Shown here: piece after piece, positions 53,801 to 63,843 of the stretch
How the letters are laid out: every line of letters starts with the position of its first letter
How positions within the stretch are numbered: the first letter of the stretch is position 1
Assembly (NCBI GenBank): GCA_950295325.1
Contig: OX485803.1
Coordinates: forward strand, 62,141,554 to 62,205,553
Source: Polytrichum commune
Lineage: Eukaryota > Streptophyta > Polytrichopsida > Polytrichales > Polytrichaceae
DNA length: 64,000 nt
Direction: 5' to 3'
Translations under genes and position numbers: made by a program
Notes under the pieces: generated by a model
What the model was told of the DNA's origin: nothing
Databases searched by the model: none
What the model saw: the letters and a program-made list of their open reading frames with translations, nothing else

Positions 53801-54129
53801 TACTAATAGAAAACTATGCCCCAAAAAAACCACAACCGAAATCGGCTATGGTTCTTTTGACCAGCCTAATTTGCAGTCGCTAAACGATTACAACTTTTTG
53901 TTTTTTATTTTGCGACTGCAATTTAAAATTTTATGGGTGTGTAATATACCGTTGGAAATGTATTTTCAAGACCATTCCAACTGTATATTCAACTCCCCAC
54001 AATTCCTAAAATCTTAGTTGCTAAATAAATTAAAAATCTACAATTGTTTAGCGACTACATATCATGCTGGTCAAAAGTATTGTAGCCGATTTTAGTTGCG
54101 GTTTTTTTTGGCATAGTTTTCTACTAGTA
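53801..54129. mobile_element. MITE with CACTA-type termini (TACTARTAGAAAA)
   Basis: A 329-bp element with about 60-bp inverted ends. The left begins TACTAATAGAAAACTATGCC; the right ends GGCATAGTTTTCTACTAGTA. Inside, ATCGGCTA, TTTTGACCAGC and GTCGCTAAACGATTA pair with complements on the other side. CACTAGTAGAAAA-like ends are typical of the CACTA superfamily, here with T in place of the first C. Confidence 0.8.
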
Positions 54130-56054
54130 AAGTATGGCGGGAAAGTGATGCCACATTAGCATCACTTTGTTTTTCCATACCTTGGATCATTAGCATGCTT
54201 AAAGGGGAGATGCATTTGGAGTTTAAGAAAAAATACAAAATTTGCAAGGAATCTTCTCAATTCGATTTGTTTGTTTGTTTGTTTGTTTTTGGTTGTATAG
54301 TAGTAGCTTTCAACAAAAAAACACATGTCTTTTGGTGCCTTTGCCTTTGCTTGCAGTCGAGAAAGGTTGGAACGGCCTTGATATGTGCCTCCTTTTTTTT
54401 CTTTCCTTTTGGTCTTCAAATTGAAGGGGCATTAATTTAGCAAAATAACGCCACCAAGCATCAAAACATGGACCTCATGGGATCAAAACCTTATTCCTAT
54501 AGTTCACCAACCTTCCTTCTCTTCCCTTGATGCTTAAAAGATCCATGCATTGCTTTTATATTTATCCTACACTATCTAAACATGTGTTATTTCAAACATT
54601 TTAAGGTCATTATTGAGGGTTTAGGACTTGTTTTCAAGCATTTTCACATGCTCTAGAATATGATATTGCATAGTCTTTTAATGTCATATTTAATTTTGAG
54701 GAGAATTTAATACATATGCTCGACTTCAAGTATAAATGTTGGTTGCAATCTCTGGATTTTCTCCTACTGTTAAAGCAATGTCGGAAGAAGTTTTGAAACT
54801 ATTTTCAAGTCATACAAGAAAAACAAACTTACCAATTCGTTTTCAGATAACCATAAACACAAATGTAAATTACATGATTCTTTGGATCAATGTTGGCACC
54901 AAGTCGGCTTTGTAATGAAGCATGTGAGTGTAACTATAATGGATAGTTCAAATACTGATGCATAAGACAATTATAAGGATGCAAATTAAGATGTATCTCA
55001 TGATGTACAACTAGAACGCATATTTCAATCTAAATTGTCATCAACTTCAAAGACGAACAAATTTCAAGACCAAACTTTATTTTATTTCAAAAAGATAGTA
55101 GTCAATAAAATTGTAATGTTAGATTATTTTAACAAACCAATGAATTGCTGCAAAAAGTAAATCAACAAATAAATCGGCTCATTAACAAGCTCTAGTGTTC
55201 TTCTATATTAATACTAGTTCTACTGTAAGTGTTATCTTTATTTTTTTTCTAAGTACTTTATGTAATAGTTTTTTGCCAATATCAAATGAATTCGGATAGT
55301 TTTCCAAATAGATTTTGATATTTTCTTCATAGTCTATTTTTGTTTTAACAAATATTTCTTTAGATTTTTTAATGTTCAAATTAGTTGTATCATTATCTAT
55401 AGGAAATTATCATGTATGATGCATAGGTTGTAAAGGCATAAACAAGTTGTAACAATATTTGGAATCATTCGCAATGATATCTCAATAATATTTAACAACA
55501 TTCTCCATCTTCCCTTTAAAATATTTAATGCATGTTCAATTGTCATTTGAGTGTTTGATTGGATAAAATTTTAGTATAGTTTTTTTTGTTGAGAGACTTG
55601 TCTTTTCTCTCTTAAAAGGTGAATAAAACCAATAATGTATTAAATATGCAACACCCCCGATAAATTTGTATGGTAAAACTATTTCATTCATAGTTATTTT
55701 TCTAATTTATGATTTATGAAATAATAACTAATCATGTACACTTCCAACCCAACCGAAATTATAAGCCCCAAATTTGCATTGACAATCTATTGTATCTCGA
55801 AGTAAAATTGAATAGAATTTCTTGTTATAATAATATGAAGTATGATCTATACTTAGAGTAGTAACTAGAAGGAGGTTACCATCTATTATCACTAGGATGT
55901 ATGGAATTTCATGCAAACTCTCAAATTTTGCAACTATTTGCTTCATCCTTCTTAATGTTGGTTTAAAAAAAATCAAAGGTCCCAATAGCTTTTTTAATCT
56001 CCTCACAAATAAAACTAATAAAATTTTAAGCACTAGGCCTTGATATACCATACG
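54130..56054. other. AT-rich intergenic DNA
   Basis: Very AT-rich from 54.5 to 55.9 kb. Open frames are short with no recognisable domain, and no RNA gene is seen. Confidence 0.5.
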
Positions 56055-56320
56055 TGTTACACACCTCTCCATAAAGGGGACCTCAAAGTGATATATGAGA
56101 CTTGTGGTGTCATAGGTTAGAAGGCCCAAGTGATCCTAATGTGGGTGAGTGTCCTGGGCATTGAGAATGCCTCCCATCCACAGAGACTAGAAGATTATGG
56201 ATTTTAGAAGGCTCAAGAACACCTCAAACAGAAGTGTGAGCTAAGAGATATGGCAATTTGAATGGGATGTTGCTTAAGGATAGTGCCTTAGGATAGTAGT
56301 GCCCTGGGACAATAGTGACC
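56055..56320 (+). mobile_element. Decayed 5' fragment of the same LTR found at 60706
   Basis: TGTTACACACCTCTCC at its start matches the LTR start TGTCGCGCACCTCTCC. It shares GGCCCAAGTGATCCTA, GCCTCCCATCCAC and GTGTGAGCTA in the same order. Most differences look like C-to-T or G-to-A changes, often at former CpG sites. It ends after the first third of the LTR. Confidence 0.7.
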
Positions 56321-57025
56321 TAGACCTAAAATTTATGATTTGTTTTCTTGACAAGATACAAAGCCAGTACCTTTATAGTTTAGAATCACTTTCACCTAAA
56401 AGCTTTGCAAGAATCAAGAGTTGTCCATTGTATTGTGTTTGCACCCAAGTAAATATTATTATCGGATATAAAATTTTATCAGTGGAAATTGACAAGGGAT
56501 TCAAGTGCACCAAAGCATGTCGTATTTGAATTCCATATGCAAAAGCTACAAGGGTTCAAGTTATATTGGTAGATGACCCAAAACCACTTCGGAACCTAGT
56601 GACAAGGTGCTAGACATTCTCGTGGTTAACATGTAGTTATTGTGTGAGATTATAGGGTGTCGGTTTTGGGTGGAGTGTTTGTTTTACGCATTGATATAAC
56701 TTTTTGAGAATATTATTCTCTACATATTTAAATTATTTCTAGTTCCTTGATGTGCGTACTTGCTATATATGTTTTTGGATAGAGCATGATATCCTTAGTA
56801 AAAATAAAAACATAGTGTGACTTCCAATGGTGAAAACATGTTGCCATTGATATATCATTGCAAACCACTTGTCAAAAAGATGATTCTCACTAGCGCCCCA
56901 ATTTGTTGGTGGACGCTAGCTATGTTGCTCATGGATGCCCCACTCATTTAAATTCATTTTGAAATTCCATGCGGAGTTATCCATCTCACCTCCAATCAAA
57001 TAAGAAATAGGTGGGCTCAAAAATA

Positions 57026-57186
57026 TGACTGCCATGTGTTATATGACTCCCGTTATAAGACACAACATCACCCATCTATTTTCACGTTTTGTTCATGAGC
57101 TGATGACTGCCGTGTGTTATATGACTAGCATGTGTTATATGACTCCCGTGTGTTATATGACTGCCTTGGGTTATTTGACTCCCCTT
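57026..57186. repeat. Subterminal repeats of the CACTA element, 18-bp unit
   Basis: Perfectly phased 18-bp units start at 57103, 57121, 57139, 57157 and 57175 (last one partial), consensus ATGACTSCCRTGTGTTAT. Related single units lie near 57030-57055. Clustered short motifs near the ends are usual transposase-binding sites in CACTA elements. Confidence 0.75.
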
Positions 57187-57292
57187 TCGTATGTATCCAC
57201 CTAGATATGTGACTGCGTGCATGTGAGCACTCCCTCCGTGTAAGGTATTCCCATATCACAATTTGACCCGCCGCGTATGCCGTGCACTCCAC

Positions 57293-58194
57293 ATGATGGT
57301 AGGAGGGGAGTTCGAAAGCTTGAAGCATCTACAGTTATGGCAAGAAGAAGAGGTCCAAGCAGACGCCATGCGGTTATCCAAGTACCCATGTCCATACATG
57401 GAGTGTGCGGGAGGGAAAGTCCTCGATCGAGCCACAATTCAAAAGCATCTTCGTAGCAAAAAAATGAACCATGTGTTTACCGCCTCTATCTTGGTAAGTC
57501 ATTCCAACAAACGACTTTTGAATGAGCGTAAGCAGGTGGTCCTGCTTACAACGAGTTTTCATCTTTGTGTACATGAATTTTGTAGGCCCGATGGAGACCC
57601 ATTGTAAAAGCTGCTTGCAAGACATCCATGAGAAAGTTTCTAGGAGGATACGAAACGCCAACACACTCCATGCCAAACACAGCGTCTGCAAGAGTACGAG
57701 CCTTGCAGACATGGGGGTCAAACGTGTATGACGGACAGTGGTGTGACGGGCCAATCCCAAAACTTATAAAATTTTCATACTGGAATAGAGAATGGGAAGT
57801 AAGGGTGTCCAACTTCCCATTCATAGGTTGCGGTCTCTTTGCACTTCAACCCGCCAAAGAGGGAGATGAACTGCTTCCATTTGTAGGACCACAATACACC
57901 TTGGGAGAATACAGAGCTTTGAGGAAGGCACAACCTCGAGTGAAGTCATATACGATGCAAGTTGAGCCGGACTTGTACATCGATGGAGATGTAATGAAGG
58001 GGCATGTTGCTGGCTTCATAAATAGTTCCATAGGACGCAAAGAAATAGGAAATGTGGTGTGAGAATTTCGCATGTTGCCAAAACCCTGGAACAAACATGA
58101 ATGGGGGTATGTAATCACCATAGCCACAAAAGACATTTTGGTCGGAGAAGAGTTGTATGCACACTACTCTTTGAACCCGCACATCGTATTGTAG
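57293..58194 (+). pseudogene. Transposon-linked SET-domain protein, one in-frame stop
   Basis: Two exons, 57293-57493 and 57586-58194, joined by a 92-bp GT-AG intron in phase 0; 269 aa if the internal stop is ignored. Exon 1 has a Cys-containing segment (YPCPYMECAGGKVLDRATIQ) resembling the zinc-motif region that precedes TNP2 transposases. Exon 2 encodes a SET fold: FIGCGLFAL (GxG motif for S-adenosylmethionine binding), GHVAGFINSSIG in place of the usual Asn-His-Ser motif, and GEELYAHYS with the catalytic-type Tyr. A TGA at 58060-58062 falls where an aromatic residue (probably Trp, TGG) is expected; the frame then continues to TAG at 58192. It sits 520 bp upstream of the transposase on the same strand. 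Host gene capture or an element-borne gene are both possible; activity today is unlikely. Confidence 0.75.
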
Positions 58195-58717
58195 GCTGAC
58201 ACCCGGTAGTCCATATTAGGAATAACTACACTGCGTCATGTGTTCGCTAACATGACTATACCAAGTCATGGTTTGTTTTGACAAAATTTTGTATACATGT
58301 CGTGACCACGGTATACATGTATACATGGAACATGACAATTTTTCCACATCCATTGTTTGTATTTGTGTGTTGCATGGGAGTTCATGTTCCTGACACACTC
58401 CAGTCTTCATAATCTGTGGACATTCCCCCCACATATGTTATACGTTCATGTTATATTCGGCGTTTTATGATTGCCCCTTATTAGATACAGCGGACATTTT
58501 ATGATACAATCCCGTAACACAGAAGTCACAAATTTATGACTCATCCATGTGATACAAGACTACTTGTAATTGGCCCTCTGTCGTTTTCATACTTTTATAA
58601 CATGTCCATGTTATATACAATCCATGTTTTATTAATGACATTGTTATGAGTCTTTGTCGTATGTTTCAGCCAAAACGAATATATATAACGTGCGTACAAA
58701 TTTATCACTGTCTGTAG
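58195..58717. other. Spacer between SET gene and transposase
   Basis: About 520 bp with several CATGTTATA/ATGTTATAC words like those in the subterminal repeats, ending in a good acceptor (GTCTGTAG) at 58717. May contain a promoter or an intron of the transposase; no coding exon identified. Confidence 0.45.
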
Positions 58718-61700
58718 GACGAATACAGCCCGATTGACTTGTTCTCCCATGCACCGAGGAGTGGTCAAAGAAGCCAGACATACCCTAACACAAACGATGG
58801 ACAAGATGGAGAAGTTGAGGTTCTACATATGGTGACAGAGTGCTTTGGCAAGTACGATAGCCTCAATTTTGACGGACACGAAACCGAAGGCACTATACAT
58901 GACGGACTCGGGGATGCATTGGTTGGAGACCCTAAAGGGGAGGATGGTTTCACAACGAACGAAAGTGAAGGTAGCGACGAGGAAAATGAAGAAATTAATG
59001 ACCCCATGGAAACTGGAGGGAGTACCATGAACAACAAGGACCCCAGTGGGATAGACCACGAGATTCTCTTACGCGAAGCTGGAACTCCACTTTATGAAGG
59101 AAGCCCCTCGAACTGTCTGACATCGACATTATTGTTACTATTGTGTTGCACGACCTTCGCCGTACTAAACAATTTTGTGGATGAGTTGTTGAAGGAAACA
59201 ATTTTACCCAAGGACAATATACTACCGAAATCATTTTACGAGGCGAAAGGCTTGTTGATGAAGTTGGGGTTGTCCTACAACTCAATACATGCGTGTAGGA
59301 ATGGATGTTGTTTGTTTCGGAAAGATTTGGAGGATGCAACGGAGTGCCCAAGATGCCACAAATCGCGGTACGTAGAGAACTCCAAAACAATTTGAATCAA
59401 AATTTTGAGGCATTTTCCTTTAATTCCTCATTTGCGAAGGATGTACAGCTGCACACGGCTGGCGGAGCTCATGAAGTGGCATGTAGGCAGGAAAAGTTCG
59501 GACAAGGTGATGAGGTCTGTGGTGGACTCGAAGGCTTGGGACCACGTAAATAATAGGTGGCCGTGGTTTGCGGAAGAGGAACGGAACGTTAGGCTTGGCT
59601 TTGCACTGGACTGTGTAAATCCGTTTAGGAACCAAAGTCTCAGCCACTCTACTTGGCCCGTGGTCGTGCTGAACAACAATATCCCACCTTGGTTAGTGAC
59701 CAAAAATTTCTTCATGATACTTGCGCTAATCATACCAGGAAAAGATAATGTTACAGACATGAACGTGGATGTGTACCTGGCACAGTTGATTGAGGAGCTC
59801 CAAGAGCTTTGGAAAGGGATCAACTACTTGGACAGATCGCAAGGAAACTCCAAAGATAAAACATTCAAGCTACATGACATGCTTTTGTGGACGGTGAATG
59901 ACTTCCCGGCGTACGGATTGATTTCCGGGCAAGTAACAAAAGGACATAGGATTTGTCCCGTGTATGGCCCCAACGTGGTAACACGGCGTTCCAAAGCATT
60001 GAAAAAGAATGTTTGCCTTGAGCATAGACGACAACTGCCAATGACCCACGAATGGAGACAAAAGAGGTCCATTTTTTATGGGCAGCCCGAGATGAGACCA
60101 CCGCCAAGAAGAATGAGTGGTCGAGAGCAATTGCGATATGCGAACGAGCGAGAAGAGTGGATGAAAAAACACTGCACGCACTAAGGTGGACAGACGAAAG
60201 ACCCCGTACACGAACACGGAGTGAAGAGGAGGACATGTCTATATGACCTTCCATACTGGAAAGTACGTGTATGCTATTATGAGAATTATGTGAGTGGACG
60301 TAGTCACATGATTGCACGTAGTAATATTGTTTATGAGAATTATGTGAGTGGATGTAGTCATGTACAGCCACATGATTGCACATAGTGATATTGTGATTCG
60401 CACCGTCAAATTTTTGACTGGCTCGAGTCATTGTACAGGATCTTCTAATTCGACACACATTAGATGTTATGCACTGTGAGAAAAACATCGCTAAGAATGT
60501 CATGAAAACCATATTTGGAGAGAAGGACACACTTAGAGTTCGTCTTGACATGAAGGAGGCGGGTATACGCAAACATCTTTGGCCCGTACCAGGAAAGAAA
60601 CCACGCAGCGTCATTTTACGTCGGTCCTCGTACGTTCTGACGAAAGAAGAGCGCGAAGTCTTTGTGGAGCAAGTGCGTGCATTACGAACCCCCACCCACT
60701 ATGTGTGTCGCGCACCTCTCCATGAGGAGTGCCCGAAACACCATGGGCACAAGGGGGACCCCGGAGTGACACCCGAGACTTGTGGAGCCGTTGGTGAGAG
60801 GGCCCAAGTGATCCTAGTGTGGGTGAGGGCCCCGGGCGTTGGGAACGCCTCCCATCCACGGAGACTAGGAGGCATGAGGGTAAGGCCATGAGCTATGCGT
60901 AGCTCATGGCGTGGTGATTCTAGAATGCTCAAGATCACCTCAAGCGGAGGTGTGAGCTAGGAGTTATGGCCATTTGAGTGGGGCGCTGTCCCGGGACAGC
61001 GCCCTGGTACAGCAGTGCCTGGGAGTGATTCCCGGGATTGCCAAGGTTCAAACAGGCATAACTTCCTCAAGACTTGCCCGAATGGGGCAAGTGAGGAGTC
61101 CATCGGCATCTACGTGAAGCGTAGATGAAGATGGAGTGGTTGGTTGTTATGAACAGACATCATACAAGGAAGTTATGATGGTCTGAAGCTGCTGGGGGGG
61201 TTCTAGGCCCAGCAGCTAAAGGAAAATGTCCACTTGGCCCCAACTCTTGGTAGAGAGACAAGAGGTCTCTTGACGGTGGGGTAGGGGCCCCGCGGAGAGT
61301 CCTAGAGGCTTATATGGGTGAGGTGGTGTGGCCTCACCCACCCGAGGCTGAACGGCACGGCCTCCATGGGCTTTGGCCCATTGTGAGGCCATAGTTGCCT
61401 AGTATGGTTCGGGTTGTTGTAGTGTTGCTCCGGCAACGCGATGACCAACATAGGATTGCACTTCCATGGATGGAAGTCCACATTGGGGAAATGGGTTACC
61501 GATCAAGGGGTGAGTCCCGAAAGCAAAGTAGGAGGGTTGGTTCCCCTCCTATGAACTATAGGTCCAGGGTAGGAGGAGCTAACCATGAGCATGGCGGAAT
61601 GTGAAGGGTTAGCACTCATAACCTTTGCTAGGAATGAAAATTGCCAAGATGGTCAAGGGGGCTAGCAAGGGTTGCGACAATGTAGGTTAGTTGAAGAAGC

Positions 61701-62170
61701 GTGTAAACGTGGATGGGCACATAAAAGGCCTGAAATCCCATGACTACCATGTCCTCATGCAGCAAGTGTTGCCACTATGTGTGCGCTGCACAATGGAAAA
61801 GGAAGTTCGGACATCAATAATAATGTTGAGCCGTGTATTCAGCAGGGTATGTGCTAAGTCCATTGATCCCGCAACAATACATGAGATGAGGGGTGAAGCG
61901 GCCATAGCACTATGCATGTTGGAAAAAAGAATTCCCGCCATCATTTTTTGACATTATGAGCCATCTGGTTTTGTACCTCGTGGAGGAAGTGGAAATTTGC
62001 GGACCTGTACATACACGTTGGATGTACCCTATAGAGAGGTATCTCAAGACTCTAAAAGGATGCGTCCGAAACCGTGCTCAACCAGAGGGTTGCATGGCTG
62101 AAGGCTATGTCATAGTATAGGCATTGGGATTTTGTACAGAGTGTATGCAAGAATATACAGTCACCACCAG
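58718..62170 (+). pseudogene. TNP2-type transposase (Transposase_21 plus DUF4218), CACTA superfamily
   Basis: Exon 58718-60262 and, after a 176-bp GT-AG intron, exon 60439 onward. It has an acidic N-terminus, a zinc motif (GCCLFRKDLEDATECPRCHK), then ILRHFPLIPHLRRMY, the DCVNPF and SHSTWPVV blocks, and LLWTVNDFPAYG and DLPYWK before the intron. After the intron come RHTLDVMHCEKN and GIRKHLWP, and beyond the inserted LTR the DUF4218 part (LKSHDYHVLMQQVLP, CGPVHTRWMYPIERYLK). Disruptions: TGA 59393, TAA 60182, LTR at 60706, TAG 61688, one extra T in the T-run 61944-61949, TAG 62118. The frame on both sides of each stop is the same, so these are point lesions. Not functional. Confidence 0.9.
60706..61679 (+). 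mobile_element. Solo LTR (974 bp) inserted in the transposase
   Basis: Begins TGTCGC and ends GCGACA, a perfect 6-bp inverted terminal pair of TG...CA type. It is flanked by ATGTG (60701-60705) and ATGTA (61680-61684), a 5-bp target duplication with one mismatch. GC-rich, with no gag-pol inside. The transposase reading frame resumes immediately after the right flank. Solo LTRs arise by recombination between the two LTRs of a full element. Strand chosen arbitrarily from the TG...CA reading. Confidence 0.85.
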
Positions 62171-62560
62171 TGTTTTTTTTTTCCAAAAGAAATGGGTCTC
62201 TACATTGGCTCTTGGCCCATCCATTAGCTAGCTTCTTTGGCAATTTGAGTTGGCTTGAAGGAGCCCTAGCTAGCCACGTGGGATGACTTAACATATGGCG
62301 AATGCGACTAGATGTCAAAGAAGGTTTGAGTATGTGGCGATATATAATTTTTTTGGGGCGAGTGTATGTGGCTATGTTTTGCCAACGTAAAGTTGAAATA
62401 TGGCCCCCGCTTCCTACGTTGTTGATGTAAATGTGGCTAATACAACCCAAAGTACATCAAAATTTGGCTACATCTAAGATTCAATGTACAAAAAATATTT
62501 GTTCCACAGGGGAATTGAACCCTTGTCACGTGAGGTGACATCGGGGGCTAAGTCACGTCA
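62171..62560 (-). mobile_element. Possible tRNA-derived SINE
   Basis: On the minus strand a B-box-like GGTTCAATTCC (plus coordinates 62511-62521) lies near one end and an A10 tail (62173-62182) at the other, giving about 390 bp. The interior has no open frame. It begins where the transposase homology stops. No convincing A-box or target duplication was found, so this is tentative. Confidence 0.35.
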
Positions 62561-63355
62561 ATTTAGGAGTAAATGGACTCCACTAGGAGTCCATGTGTGT
62601 TGGGATGAGTAACGGACTCCATTGGGAGTCCTAGTTAGTTGTTCATCCACTCCATGGATGAACTCCACATAGGATTGGGGTTGTATGGAGAGGAAGGCCT
62701 CTTGACTTGCCATTGTTGTCAAATCAAGTCTTGTGAGTGTGTTTTGAGAGAGAGAGAGAGCTTGTTGTTGCTTTCTCATGGCTATGGTGTAATAGATTAT
62801 GAGTAAAGCCTTTGCATTCTTTCTCCACCACTTGCACTCTTGGATTCTCCCTTCGTGGAGTGAGAGATAGCTTGACTCTTGTGTGTGAATTTTAGAGTTT
62901 CTTAAGCTTTGTAAGGAGACATTTTAGTTTCTTAAGCTTGGAGAGAGAATCCCTCATACTTGACAACAATTTATTCAAATTTTTCATTTTTAGTTGTATT
63001 TCTGAGCTAGAATGGCCCAGTCATGAGAGCAAATGAGTGATACAAGTGTTTGAAAGCTTAGTTCGTCATTTCTTGCAATCCTCAAGAAGATTTTGAGAGA
63101 AATCTTCCCATTTTTCTTTGGTTGTCTCTTGTATTTTCTTCAATTATTGATGTTTGAATCTTGAGATTCCATTTAGTTTCAAGATTCTCAAGTCACATTT
63201 TCTTGCTTGCAAATTGTGAAGCAAAGTTTAATTTAAATACAAACATAAACCACAATCAAAATCCGATTTAGTTTTAATTTTGGTTGAGCTCCGGACGGAT
63301 CCGGAGCTCACCGGACCCTCTTGGAGCTCTTGGAGCTCCTGGAGCTCCAATTCTG
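62561..63355. other. Repeat-like DNA with two short palindromes
   Basis: GGACTCC...GGAGTCC palindromes at 62575-62592 and 62614-62631, a GA run (62745-62760), and GAGCTC-containing repeats (63286-63346) including inverted 10-bp arms GAGCTCCGGA / TCCGGAGCTC. It looks like retroelement leader or LTR sequence, but no gag-pol or paired LTR is in the window. Confidence 0.4.
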
Positions 63356-63538
63356 AATCCCGGGGGTGGCTAATCCCGGGCCGGGGGCAACAAAATCCCG
63401 GGCCGGGGGCGGGCGGGCGGCGGCCGGGCCCCATGGCGGGCGGCGCCAGCCGGGCCCCGCGGCGAGGTGGCAGCGGGCCGGGGGCGGGCGGGCGACAGCC
63501 TGGCCGAGGTGGCGGGCGGCGCCAGCCTGGCCCCCCCT
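63356..63538. repeat. Extremely GC-rich block with internal repeats
   Basis: Repeated CCGGGCCGGGGGC (three times) and GCGGGCGGCGCCAGCC (twice). Open frames through it on both strands are by-products of composition. Confidence 0.7.
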
Positions 63539-63562
63539 TTATTTCAAGGTATGCTAACAACC

Positions 63563-63843
63563 TTAGTTAATTTAAATAACCTAGCTTAGTTAATTACTTA
63601 ATTAATTAGGTTAGTTAGCTAACTAATTAGGTTAGTTAACTAATTAAGTTAATTAGCTAATTAAGTTAATTAGCTAATTAGGTTAGTTAACTAATTAGGT
63701 TAGTTAATTAATTAGTTAATTAGGTTAGTTAGTTAGTTAATTAATTAGGTTAATTAAGTTAGTTAACTTAATCAGTTAATTAATTACATAATTAGGTTAA
63801 GTTAACTAATTTAATTAGATTAAGTTAATTAAGTTAATTAACT
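63563..63843. repeat. AT-rich array of TTAATTA/GGTTAGT words
   Basis: About 280 bp made almost only of TAATTAGGTTAGTTAACTAA-like units, without a fixed period. Followed by poly-T-rich simple sequence to the window end. Not the plant telomere unit TTTAGGG. Confidence 0.8.

Larger units (their letters stand above)
56888..62170 (+). mobile_element. Degenerate En/Spm (CACTA) DNA transposon with SET-domain and TNP2 genes
   Basis: Proposed extent. The left edge is a candidate terminus CACTAGCGCC at 56888, followed by subterminal repeats at 57.03-57.19 kb, a SET-bearing gene (57293-58194) and a TNP2-type transposase pseudogene (58718-62170). No matching right terminus (GGCGCTAGTG) was found; the right end seems lost or covered by a later insertion. 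A solo LTR interrupts it at 60706-61679. Transposase identity is firm; the outer limits are an inference. Confidence 0.6.

Noticed and set aside
63228-63570. Pro/Gly/Arg-rich frames on both strands in the GC-rich block
   Set aside because: Same DNA gives long frames in several phases; an effect of composition and short repeats.
63563-63843. Possible interstitial telomere repeat
   Set aside because: Units are TTAATTA/GGTTAGT words without the plant TTTAGGG repeat or a fixed 7-bp period.
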